Source: Actinomadura sp. KC345 | GTDB lineage: Bacteria > Actinomycetota > Actinomycetes > Streptosporangiales > Streptosporangiaceae | Assembly: GCF_004348515.1 (NCBI RefSeq) | Contig: NZ_SMKH01000030.1 | Location: forward strand, 1-41,856 | Direction of reading: 5' to 3' | DNA: 41,856 bases | Shown: in pieces, positions 34,445 to 41,856 of the stretch | How positions within the stretch are numbered: the first letter of the stretch is position 1 | How the letters are laid out: every line of letters begins with the position of its first letter | Made by a program: the position numbers and the translations under genes | The notes under the pieces: generated by a model | Told to the model about the DNA's origin: nothing | The model's database searches: none | What the model saw: only the letters and a program-made list of their open reading frames with translations

Positions 34445-35129
34445 CTGCCGATGAGCTTCTGGTCGGCGCCCCACAGCCCGCCCGCGAGGACTCCGGCGAG
34501 GGCGCCGGCCATCAGCACCGCGTCGTGGACGCCGCTGTTCATGCCCATCCCGCCGAGCGGGTGTTGACGTGCGCGGCGTCGCCCGCCAGCAGGACACGGC
34601 CCGCCCGGAACCGGACGGCCGCCCTCTGGTGGACCCGGTACAGGCTCGCGTGCGCGATGTCCCACCCGGTCTCGGCGACGCCGCCGAGCCGCTCGGGCAG
34701 CCGGGCCAGCTCGTCCCCGTCCGGGGTGCCTTCGGGCGTGGGGAACAGCACGCGCCAGTGGTCGGGGGTGCGCAGCAGCACCAGCCATTCGTCGGGGTCG
34801 AACACGTAGTTCACGTCGGCGATGCCGGGGAGCAGCGACGCCACGTCGGTGCCGGTGGAGGCGACGAGGAAGCGCTCGGGGTAGGTGAGGCCGGCGAACT
34901 CCACGCCGGCGCACCGCCGGACGGCCGATCCGGCGCCGTCCGCGCCGATGAGCCAGCCGCCCCGGTGCCGCGTCCCGTCCCCGGCGGTCACCTGGACGCC
35001 GCCGGCGTGCGTGAGGACGTCGCGCACGCGCTCCCCGAACCGCACGTCGCCGCCCGCCCTGCGCAGGTGCTCCACCAGCGCCGCCGTCAGGCCGACGGGC
35101 CCCGCGCCCGCGACCAGGACCCGGGTCAC
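34441..35129 (-). pseudogene. FAD-dependent aromatic-type monooxygenase, broken
   Basis: It starts at GTG 35129 (GTGA overlap with the aldehyde dehydrogenase stop) with VLVAGAGPVGLTAAL, the FAD fold of group A hydroxylases. About 80-100 residues are then missing in frame and the text resumes at VEHLRRAGGDVRFGERV, followed by WLIGADGAGSAVRR. Near 34558-34561 one C is lost from a C-run: AHVNTP-LGGMGMNSG becomes NTRSAGWA and a stop. The last part, GMGMNSGVHDAVLMAGALAG, lies in another frame to 34441. The enzyme cannot be made. Confidence 0.85.
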
Positions 35130-36626
35130 GCGTCGTCCCCGGGCCGCAGGTCGTCCCCGGAGTGCAGGGCGTACGCGTTCTCCACGCCCACCACCTGCGG
35201 GTTGGTGAAGAACCGGAACGTCTCGGCGGTGCCCTCCTCGCCCAGTCCGGACGCGCCCCAGGCGGGACGGGGCGCGAACAGGTGCAGGCTCATGACGCTC
35301 GACCCGTTGACCTTGACCTCGCCGGCGCGGATCCGGCCGGCGACCGCCAGCGCCGCGTCCTCGTCGGTGCCGGCGACGTGGCCTTCGAGGCCGTAGCCGG
35401 TGCCGTTGGCCAGGTCCACCGCCTCGTCGAGCGTCCGGTAGGGGTGGACGGTCGCGACCGGGCCGAAGATCTCCTCGGTGACGCGGGCGGGGTCCACGCC
35501 GGTGACCAGCGCGGGCGCCAGGTAGTTGCCCTCGGCGGGGACCTTGGTGGGCGCGATGACCCGGCCGCCGAGCGCGTCGCGCCGCCCTTCGACGAGGGCG
35601 CGGTGCCGCGAGTGCACCAGCGGGCCGAGGCCGCTGTCGTCCAGCGGCGGCCCCGCGCGCAGGGCCTCTAGGCGCCCGGCGGCCTCGTCCAGCACGGCGT
35701 CCTGGATGTCCGCCGGCAGGATGAGGCGGCCGAGGCCCCGGCACCACTGGCCGTTGAGCGTGGTCAGCAGGTCGACGGCGGCGCGGGCGGCCCGTCCGGG
35801 GCCGGCGTCCGGCATCACGATCAGGGGGTTGTTGCCGCCCAGCCCCAGCTGGACGGGCTTGAGCCCGGCGGCGCAGGCGGCGGCGACCGACGCGCCGCCC
35901 GCGGCGCCTCCGGTGAACGACACCGCCCGGACGCGCGGGTCGCCGGTCAGGCGGGGCGCCGGCCGCCGCGTCCCCGTGGACGAGCTGGAACACCCCGCCG
36001 GGGACGCCGTGCGCGGCCAGCGCGCCGGCGACGGCCTCGGCGAGGACCTGGGTGCCGTGCGGCGCGTACTCGCTGGGCTTGAGGATCACCGGGCAGCCCG
36101 CGGCCAGCGCGCCGGCGGCCTTGTGCGCCGCCATCGGCGCGGGCGCGTTCCACGGGACCAGGCACAGCGCGGGCCCCCACGGCAGCCGCCGCACCTGCAC
36201 CGCGCGGCCGTCCTCGCGGCGCAGGACCGCGGTGGTGCCGTTCCGCAGCTGCGCGGCGGCCAGCCGGAAGGATCCGGTCACGATCATGCCGAGCGGGAGG
36301 GTCTGGCGGAGCGGGACGCCCGTCGCGGTGGCCTCCAGCCGGACGATGTCGCCGAGCACCGGTTCCAGCGCGTCCGCGATCTCGTCGAGCAGGCCGGCGC
36401 GGTCGCCGCGGGCGGCCCGGTCCCCGGCCGCCGCCTCGGCCGCGGCCAGGGCCCGCTCGGTCCGGTCCTCGCCCGTGGCGGCGGCGGGGCCGAGCGCCAG
36501 CCCGGTCGCCGGGTCCTCCAGGACGAGGTCCAGTTCGCCGGTGCAGCGGGCCCACTCGCCGTCGACGAGGTCGCGCTGCGGCCCGGTCGCTCCCGCGCCC
36601 CTGTTCGTCTCCGCGCGGTCGGCCAC
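35126..36626 (-). pseudogene. Aldehyde dehydrogenase with one-base frameshift
   Basis: An ALDH superfamily enzyme is split into two frames. The N-terminal part (from about GTG 36626, VADRAETNRGAGATG) runs through ALCLVPWNAPAPMAAHKAAGAL and PVILKPSEYAPHGTQ. Near 35953-35956 a run reads GGGG where GGG would keep the frame; after it the C-terminal part continues RAVSFTGGAAGG, QLGLGGNNPLIVMPDA, EEIFGPVATVHPY. The catalytic Cys region reads NGQWCRGLGR, so the residue is present. Family length is otherwise nearly full. It would oxidise an aldehyde made by the pathway. Confidence 0.85.
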
Positions 36627-37750
36627 TTCTGCACGCTCGCGAACAGGTCGTTCTCCCGGGCCTCGGTGACGACCTGCGCGGCCTCCAGCCTGCCGCGCTC
36701 GGCGGGGAACGTCATCACCAGTCCCATCGCCAGGTCGCGCATGCCCCGGCCGATGACGCCGTCGAGCGTCGCCGCCGACGTGCCGCACGCCTTGAACGCG
36801 CCCAGCGCGACCTGGTAGCACGACTCGGCGATGTCGCCCTTGGCGATCCGCCACTGCCGGTACACGTCCCGCTTGGGCAGCAGCGGCGGGTCGCTGGTCT
36901 CCAGCTGGAGTTGCCGGCGGATCCACAGGTAGGCGGTCTCCAGCCGCTCGGTCATCTCCCCGATGATCACCTGGTGCATGGGGGAGGAGGCGATCGGCCG
37001 CCCGGAGTCGGCGAACGTCGCCCGGGTGAGGCGGTCGAGGGCGAAGTCGTAGACGGACTGGGCCGTGCCGAGGTAGCACGCCGAGATCGCCAGCTGGTTG
37101 CCGACGAAGCTGCCCCGGCTCTCCTCGCTGGCGAAGTTGGCCATCCACGTCCCGGCGGCCATCCGCGTCAGGACCTTCCCGGCGGACGCCCGGACCGGTC
37201 CCGCCTCGTCGGCGGCGAAGCGGTGCAGCGCGGCGGCCAGGCCGGTGTCGGCGATGACGGCCGATTCGGGCAGCGGATCGGCGAGCTGGCCCCAGGCGCG
37301 GGAGTGGAACAGCAGCGGGGCGGTGCGGCGCGGGACGCGCGCGGCGGTGACCTCGCCGACGAAGATCGTGTGGTCGCCGCCGGGGTAGGCGTGCGCGACC
37401 CGGCAGTCCAGCCAGGCGAGCGCGGCGTCGAGCACGGGCGCCCCGGTGGGCGCGGCCGTCCAGTCCTGCCCGGCGAAGCGGTCGCCGGGCGCGTGGCCGG
37501 CGAAGCCGTGCCCGATCGCGGCCTGGTCCTCGCCGAGGATGCTGACCGCGAAGGCGCCGCTGCGCTCGACCAGCGCGTGGGTGTGGATGCCGCGGGCGAG
37601 GCAGACCAGCACCATCGGCGGGTCGAGGCTGACGCTGCTGAACGAGCTCGCGGTCATGCCGTGCCAGCCGTCCGCGGTGGTGGTGACGACCGCGACGCCC
37701 GTCGGCCACTGGCCCAGCACCGTCCGGAAGGTCTGCGCGTCGACCCCCAC
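36284..37750 (-). pseudogene. Flavin reductase fused to acyl-CoA-dehydrogenase C-terminal half
   Basis: From GTG 37750 (GAAAGG upstream) the first 155 or so residues are an HpaC/DIM6-type flavin reductase: FRTVLGQWPTGVAVVTT, MTASSFSSVSLDPPMVLVCLARG, GRHTIFVGEV-like text, ending PLLFHSRAWGQL. It then runs in frame into the C-terminal half of an acyl-CoA-dehydrogenase-fold protein (HRFAADEAGPVRASAGKVL to about 36640), lacking that enzyme's N-terminal and middle domains. The frame then overruns into the aldehyde dehydrogenase gene to 36284 with no meaningful text. A deletion joining two neighbouring genes is the simplest explanation. The reductase half might still fold. Confidence 0.75.
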
Positions 37751-37764
37751 GGCATCGGCCTTTC

Positions 37765-37823
37765 GTTTCGCGTATGGAAACATCGTATCGATCACGGTAA
37801 CGACGCTCGTCGGCTCATGTCAA
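37765..37823 (-). promoter_or_regulatory. Promoter and operator 1 of the decayed catabolic operon
   Basis: Minus strand: -35 TTGACA (37818-37823), 18 nt, -10 TACCGT (37794-37799). Operator 1, GTTTC-GCGTATG-GAAAC (37765-37781 as read on the plus strand), lies just downstream of the expected start near 37787, a position suited to repression. Confidence 0.7.
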
Positions 37824-37838
37824 CGGCCGTGTGCCGAT

Positions 37839-37870
37839 GTTTCGCTACGGGAAACGGATTGCCCTAAACT
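37839..37870 (+). promoter_or_regulatory. iclR promoter with operator 2
   Basis: Operator 2, GTTTC-GCTACGG-GAAAC (37839-37855), covers the -35 zone of a promoter whose -10 is TAAACT (37865-37870). This fits autoregulation of iclR. The same arms and spacing occur in operators 1 and 3. Confidence 0.68.
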
Positions 37871-37907
37871 GGCGCCGTCCGCCCCGACGTCCCGAGAAGG
37901 AGCCGCA

Positions 37908-38723
37908 GTGACGCGCAGTGCTACGAACCAGGGCGACCGCGCCGCCGAGGAGGGCGAGGGGCAGAGCCGGTCGATCGCGGCGGTGGAGCGGGCGATGGAC
38001 GTGCTGCTGCTGTTCGGCCGCAGCTCCCGCCCCGATCTCGGCGTCACCGAGATCGCCACCGAGCTGGGGCTGACCAAGGCGGCCGTGCACCGCATCCTGA
38101 CCGCGCTGCGCAGCCGCGAGCTGATCACGCTGGATCCGGGGACCCGCCGCTACGCCCTCGGGCACGCCGCGATCGCGCTCGGCCGGGCCTACCTGGCCCG
38201 GATGGACCTGCGCGCGCTGGCCGCGCCCGAGCTGCGGCGCCTGGCCCAGGAGGTGGGGGAGACCGCCACGCTGTCGATCCGGCGGGGCGACACCCGGCTG
38301 TACGTCGACCAGGTCGTGCTGCCGCACGAGCTGCGCGTCGAGGTCAGCCTCGGGATCCCCTACCCGCTGCACGCGGGCAGCTCGTCCAAGGCGATCCTGG
38401 CGTTCCTCGACGACGCCGAGGTGGAGGGCTACATGGAGCGTCATCCGCTGGAGGCGCTGACCGAGCGGACCATCGTGGAGGCGGAGCGGCTCCGCGAGGA
38501 GCTGGCGGCGGTGCGCGAGCGCGGGTACGCCGGCTCCACGGGCGAGCGCCAGGAGGGCACCGCCTCCGTCGCCGCCCCGATCTTCGACCACGACGGGCGG
38601 GTCATCGCGGCGCTGAGCGCGGCCGGGCCGCTGACCCGGTTCAAGCCCCGGATGGGCGAGTGCGCCCCGCTGGTCGTCGGGGCCGCGTCCCGGGTCTCCG
38701 CCCAGCTCGGCCACCGCGGCTAG
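37908..38723 (+). CDS. IclR family transcriptional regulator
   Basis: This 271-residue protein has the N-terminal winged HTH (SIAAVERAMDVLLLFG, LGVTEIATELGLTKAAVHRILTALRSRELI) and the C-terminal effector domain (PLHAGSSSKAILAFL, GYAGSTGERQEGTASVAAPIFD) of IclR proteins, all intact. IclR regulators commonly control aromatic or short-chain acid catabolism. The GTG at 37908 has GAAGGAG upstream. It is divergent from the decayed operon, and three identical-spacing palindromes mark its probable sites. It looks functional although most of its predicted targets are broken. Confidence 0.92.
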   Translation: MTRSATNQGDRAAEEGEGQSRSIAAVERAMDVLLLFGRSSRPDLGVTEIATELGLTKAAVHRILTALRSRELITLDPGTRRYALGHAAIALGRAYLARMDLRALAAPELRRLAQEVGETATLSIRRGDTRLYVDQVVLPHELRVEVSLGIPYPLHAGSSSKAILAFLDDAEVEGYMERHPLEALTERTIVEAERLREELAAVRERGYAGSTGERQEGTASVAAPIFDHDGRVIAALSAAGPLTRFKPRMGECAPLVVGAASRVSAQLGHRG

Positions 38724-38730
38724 CGCCGCG

Positions 38731-38871
38731 TCACAGATCGGCGCCCGGCTTGAGGATGCCGAGGGCGCCGGCGCTCAGGACCGCGGCCCAGATTCCGAAC
38801 ACGTACGGCAGGCAGCCGTCCACCGACCGCTTGAGCGCTCGCTCGACCTCGGGGGTGGAGCCGCCGCCCAT
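38731..38871 (-). pseudogene. Short C-terminal remnant, unrecognised
   Basis: A 46-codon stretch reads STPEVERALKRSVDG then a hydrophobic helix PYVFGIWAAVLSAGALGIL and ends at TGA, like the C-terminus of a membrane protein. There is no convincing ribosome site before the ATG at 38869-38871. It abuts, on the opposite strand, the truncated start of the ABC gene, so the join is probably another deletion point. Confidence 0.4.
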
Positions 38872-39994
38872 CCCCGCACGGCATCTGGCCTGGGGGCTGA
38901 CCGCCGCCGTCGCGCTGGTCGCGGTGCTGCGGCGGACGGCCCGCTCGGTGCGCACCGTGCCGTTCCTGCTGCTGGCCGCGGCCGCCGCGCCGCCGCTGAT
39001 GGCGACCGCGCCGGGGCCGGTGCGGCTGGCGGCGGGCTTCGCGGTGGCGACCGCCGCCGGCTGCCTCGCCGCCGCCCTCGACCGGGCGGTCCTGCGGCCG
39101 CTGCCCGACGACCGGCGCCCGGCGGCGGCGGGACTCACCGCCGTGGCCGCCGTGCTCGGCGGCCTGGCCGGGTTCGGCTGCGCCACCCTGCTCCGCGGCG
39201 TGGCCGCCGAAGGTTCGGCGCTGACGCTGACGGCCGTCCCGGTGGCGCTGGGCGCCGTGCTCGCGGCCCGCGTGCGGGGGCCGGTCACCGAGCCGGGGTT
39301 CCTGGACGTGCGGGCCCTGTCGGTCCGGCGCGGCCCCGTGCCGCTGCGCGGCGTCGCGCTGCGCGCGGACGCCGGCGAGTGCATCGCGGTGTTCGGCGCC
39401 GGGTCGCGGACGCTGCTCGCCGCGCTGGGCGGGACCGTCCCCGCGCGGGGACGGATCCGGCTCGGCGGCGCCGACCTCGCGGCGGTCCCGGCGGGGCGGC
39501 GGATGCGGCTCGGGCTGTGCCCTCTGGCGGCGCCGGTGCCGGGCGCGGCGGACGGGCGCACCGTCGCCGGCCGCCTCGCCGACCACGCCCGCGCCCTGGG
39601 CCACACCGACCCGCCCGCGGCCGCCGCCGCGGTCCTGGAGGTCTTCCCGCCGCTGCGCCGGTGCGGCGGCGAACCCGCGGGCGCCCTCGGCGAGGCCGAA
39701 CGCGAGCTGCTCGGCGTCGCCGAGGCGCTGCTGACCCGTCCCAAGCTGCTGCTGGCCGACGGCGTCGTCGCCGGTCCCTACGGCGAGGCGGCGCGGACCG
39801 TGCTGCGCCGGCTCGCCGCCTCCGGCACGGTGATCGTCCTTACCGGGCCTCCCGTCCCGGCGGCCCTCGACCTCGCCTCCCGGGCCTACGTCCTCGACCG
39901 GGGGCGCGTCGCCGCCGAACTCGCCCGGCCCAGGCCCGACCAGGTCCTCCGGCTGCTGCCGGGGAACCCCGACGCAGGAGATGCCGCCTCGTGA
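38855..39994 (+). pseudogene. Degenerate Liv-type ABC permease/ATPase fusion
   Basis: The frame is open for about 380 codons. The first 150 residues are hydrophobic, with AAALDRAVLRPLPDDRRPA resembling the LivH permease pattern E-R-x3-RPL. From about residue 155 an ATPase-like domain follows (FLDVRALSVRRG; GAGSRTLLAALGG in place of Walker A; AEALLTRPKLLLADGVVAG where active enzymes have RALxxxPKLLLLDEPxxG). Walker A Lys, the signature and the Walker B Glu are all lost. The true 5' end is missing. GTG 38855 is the first in-frame start with conserved text after it. It may be a decayed transporter or an inactive but kept subunit; I favour decay from the context. Confidence 0.6.
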
Positions 39995-40572
39995 TCGTGC
40001 CAGCGCTCGCCGCCCTCGCGTTCGCCTCGCCCGCCGCGGCCCCCGGCGGGGACGCGCCCGCCATCGAGGTCAGCAAGTTCGCCGACCTGTCCGAGGGCGA
40101 GCGGATCACCGTGTCCGGGACGGGTTTCCGCCCCGGTCTGAAGTCGGTGGCCGTCGGGCTGTGCAGGGAGGGCTACACCAACGGCCTCAAGGACTGCGAC
40201 CTCGGCGGAGGCGCGACGTTCGTCAACATCGACGGCAAGGGCGCCTTCACCGGGGTCACGCTCAAGGCCCGTCCGAAGTTCAACGCCATCGACTGCATGA
40301 CGCGCCAGTGCGTGATCGGCGCCGCGCCGCTGCCCACCACCAACCCGCCCGCCGTCGTCAAGGCCAACACCGCGATCGTCCGGGTCGGCTTCACGGGGTC
40401 CTCGTTCAAGGGCGGCGCCGTCTTCGCCGCCCCGGGGCCCGGCACCGGCGGCCCCTCGGCCCCGCTGTGGGCCGCCACGGCCGTCCTCATCGCCGGCGCC
40501 GGCGCCGGGGCCGCCGCCGTCGTCGTCCAGCGCCGTGACACCCCCGCCACCGATGTAAGGAGCACACCATGA
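39991..40572 (+). CDS. Neocarzinostatin-domain secreted/anchored protein
   Basis: This 193-residue protein starts at GTG 39991 (GTGA overlap with the ABC gene, AGGAG upstream) with a short signal peptide ending near SPAAAPGG. It has an immunoglobulin-like neocarzinostatin-apoprotein domain: EGERITVSGTGFRPG, a Cys pair 11 apart (CREGYTNGLKDC) and a second pair 5 apart (CMTRQC), the same disulfide spacing type as neocarzinostatin. A C-terminal membrane helix (LWAATAVLIAGAGAGAAAVVV) anchors it. In this setting it more likely binds a hydrophobic substrate for the transporter than an enediyne, but that is inference. Confidence 0.8.
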   Translation: MIVPALAALAFASPAAAPGGDAPAIEVSKFADLSEGERITVSGTGFRPGLKSVAVGLCREGYTNGLKDCDLGGGATFVNIDGKGAFTGVTLKARPKFNAIDCMTRQCVIGAAPLPTTNPPAVVKANTAIVRVGFTGSSFKGGAVFAAPGPGTGGPSAPLWAATAVLIAGAGAGAAAVVVQRRDTPATDVRSTP

Positions 40573-40740
40573 ACCGAGTCCGGCGCCATCGCCGCGATAG
40601 CGGGCGCGTGCGTGCTGGCGCTCGCGCAGCCCGCCCTCGCCGCGCCGAAGATCAACGCGAGCAAGACCACCGGACTGAAGGCCGGCGAGACCATCACCGT
40701 CCAGACCTCCGGCTTGGCCGCGACGAACGCCTCCATCGTC
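40569..40740 (+). pseudogene. Second neocarzinostatin-like gene, 5' fragment with frameshift
   Basis: ATG 40569 has AAGGAG upstream and overlaps the previous stop as ATGA, so this was the next gene of the operon. After five codons the frame must shift by one base (near 40584) to read AIAAIAGACVLALAQPALAA, a signal peptide, then PKINASKTTGLKAGETITVQ, the start of a neocarzinostatin-like domain. The homology stops near 40710-40740, where an opposite-strand gene fragment begins. Confidence 0.75.
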
Positions 40741-40964
40741 GGATGGACGACGTTGTCGATGGGCAGGTACGGGCGCTCCGGACCCCACGGGCCGAGTCCC
40801 GTGGTGGCGATCTGCCCGTACGCGCACACCCGCGCCAATGACCCGCCGGCCTCCGCGGGCGCGGAGGCGGGCACGGAGGCGGGCACGGAGGCGGTGCCCG
40901 CGGAGAGCAGGAGGCAGGTTCCCAGTGCCGAGGCCAGGACCGGCCCCCGTGATCTCGTCGGCAT
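40700..40964 (-). pseudogene. Secreted protein, 5' fragment only
   Basis: ATG 40964 has GAGGGGA 6 nt upstream and starts a signal peptide (RSRGPVLASALGTCLLLSAG) followed by ARVCAYGQIATTGLGPWG and LPIDNVVHPTMEAFVAAKP. From about 40700 the reading merges with the antisense of the neocarzinostatin-like fragment, so the rest of the gene is gone. The family is not recognised; the N-terminus fits a secreted or periplasmic binding protein. Operator 3 lies 26 nt upstream of its start. Confidence 0.6.
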
Positions 40965-40989
40965 GACCGTCCCCTCAGACCGGGCCAGT

Positions 40990-41006
40990 GTTTCGCTTAA
41001 GGAAAC
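40990..41006. promoter_or_regulatory. IclR operator copy 3
   Basis: GTTTC-GCTTAAG-GAAAC has the same arms, spacing and internal GC...G as operators 1 and 2. It lies between the divergent secreted-protein fragment and the NRDE gene. A further GTTTC half-site follows at 41010-41014. Confidence 0.65.
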
Positions 41007-41089
41007 AGTGTTTCACTCACATTTTCAAGGGGACCCGCCGCGGCACCCCCGCGGTTCCGGCGTTTCACGCCAAGTGCTCCAATTGGGGC

Positions 41090-41854
41090 ATGTGCACGGC
41101 GATCATCAGTATCGACCCCGCCTCCCCGGTCCCCGTTCTGCTGGTCGGCGTGCGGGACGAGTTCGTCGCCCGCGACTGGGAGCCGCCCGGGCGGCACTGG
41201 CCGGACCGGCCGGGGCTGCTCGGCGGGCGCGACCTGCGCGCCGGCGGCACCTGGCTCGCCGTGGACCCGGACGCGCCCCGCGCCGGGCTGGTACTGAACG
41301 GCCGCGGCCGGATGGCGCCGGAGGAGGGGCGCGTGTCCCGCGGCGGGCTGCCGCTGCGGGTCGCCGCCGACGGCAAGCTCGGCCGCCCGGACCTGGCGGC
41401 GCACGACCCGTTCCACCTCGTCGCCGCCGAGCCCGGCCGCGTGCGGCTGTGGGGCTGGGACGGCGCCGCGCTCACCGAACGCGACCTCGGCCCCGGCCTG
41501 CACATGATCGTCAACAGCGGGCTGGAGGGCGAGGGGCAGCTGGAGGGCGAGACCGAGGACGCCTACATGGCGGCGCGGCTCGCGCACTTCCGGCCGCGGC
41601 TGGCCGCCGCGCCGCGCCCCGTGCCCGGCCGGGACGAGCCGGTGGACCGCGCGTGGGGCGACTGGCTGGCGCTCGTGAACGGAGACGGCCTGCCCCGCGC
41701 CGACCACCGGGCCCTGCTGCCGCTGCTCGACCTCGGCGACGGCCGGGTGTGGGGTACCACGTCCGTCAGCCTCGTCGCGCTCGCCGGGACCGGCGTCCGC
41801 TACGACTTCTCCGCCGTCCCCGGCGACCCCGCCGCCTGGACCCGGGTCCTGTGA
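41090..41854 (+). CDS. NRDE (TANGO2) family protein
   Basis: This 254-residue protein starts MCTAIISIDP, with Cys2 next to the start as in the NRDE/TANGO2 family, and has VGVRDEFVARDWEPPGRHWP, the RDE motif that names the family. WLAVDPDAPRAGLVLNG and HMIVNSGLEG continue the usual text, and the protein is complete just before the window ends. Eukaryotic TANGO2 is linked to heme and lipid handling; the bacterial role is not known. The ATG at 41090 has only a weak GGGG upstream. It is probably not part of the IclR island. Confidence 0.87.
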   Translation: MCTAIISIDPASPVPVLLVGVRDEFVARDWEPPGRHWPDRPGLLGGRDLRAGGTWLAVDPDAPRAGLVLNGRGRMAPEEGRVSRGGLPLRVAADGKLGRPDLAAHDPFHLVAAEPGRVRLWGWDGAALTERDLGPGLHMIVNSGLEGEGQLEGETEDAYMAARLAHFRPRLAAAPRPVPGRDEPVDRAWGDWLALVNGDGLPRADHRALLPLLDLGDGRVWGTTSVSLVALAGTGVRYDFSAVPGDPAAWTRVL

Positions 41855-41856
41855 CC

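Noticed and set aside
40173-40700. Continuation of the minus-strand secreted protein to 264 residues
   Set aside because: Beyond about 40700 it is the antisense of the neocarzinostatin-domain gene and loses protein-like character.
33444-41006. Transposon or phage as the cause of the decayed island
   Set aside because: No transposase, integrase, terminal inverted repeat or tRNA attachment site was found; lesions look like ordinary deletions and point changes.

Overview
The window is about 42 kb of very GC-rich DNA with dense, often overlapping genes, frequent GTG starts, GTGA/ATGA coupled junctions and actinobacterial families (MabA/InhA pair, DUF3099, DUF3090, DUF6457, an SCO1664-type protein, a 6C-like sRNA). 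It looks like a chromosome segment of a filamentous actinomycete, perhaps a Thermomonosporaceae such as Actinomadura; the genus is inference. No insertion sequence, phage gene, CRISPR array, tRNA or rRNA was seen.

Left part (1-5.7 kb): the 3' end of selB (selenocysteine decoding), rtcB (RNA ligase), a monoglyceride-lipase-like hydrolase, and a molybdenum-cofactor operon moaA-mobA-DUF6457. SelB beside MGD-cofactor genes suggests a selenocysteine-containing molybdenum enzyme such as formate dehydrogenase elsewhere. 5.7-11.1 kb: a small Cys/His protein, a DHA2-type exporter, a two-gene kynurenine module (tryptophan 2,3-dioxygenase and kynurenine 3-monooxygenase), a hydrolase and a MarR regulator. 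11.1-17.8 kb: fused isobutyryl-CoA mutase icmF with a BtuF-like protein, divergent from the MarR gene through overlapping promoters; then an acyl-CoA dehydrogenase-SDR-TetR operon.

17.8-29.4 kb: a membrane protein combining solute-binding and VWA domains, a minus-strand 6C-like sRNA, DUF3099, dodecin, the TldD/TldE protease pair, mabA-inhA, a secreted or anchored Thr/Pro/Lys-rich protein, a RecD2-like helicase relative that has lost its ATPase motifs, and an aldo/keto reductase. 29.5-33.4 kb: a membrane protein, a CorA gene cut by one in-frame amber codon, and the block histidine phosphatase-DUF3090-SCO1664.

33.4-41.0 kb is the most unusual part: a decayed catabolic gene island. A minus-strand operon (flavin reductase, acyl-CoA-dehydrogenase-type enzyme, aldehyde dehydrogenase, FAD monooxygenase, a 114-residue protein, SDR, Asp/Glu-racemase family) is broken by single-base frameshifts, internal deletions and gene fusions. 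Divergent from it is an apparently intact IclR regulator, then a degenerate Liv-type ABC permease/ATPase, a neocarzinostatin-domain secreted protein, a broken second copy, and the 5' piece of an oppositely oriented secreted protein. Three copies of one 17-bp palindrome, GTTTCGC-N4-GGAAAC, lie at the flavin reductase promoter, the iclR promoter and upstream of the secreted-protein fragment. They mark the island as one former IclR regulon whose control sites outlived its enzymes. The window ends with an NRDE/TANGO2-family gene.
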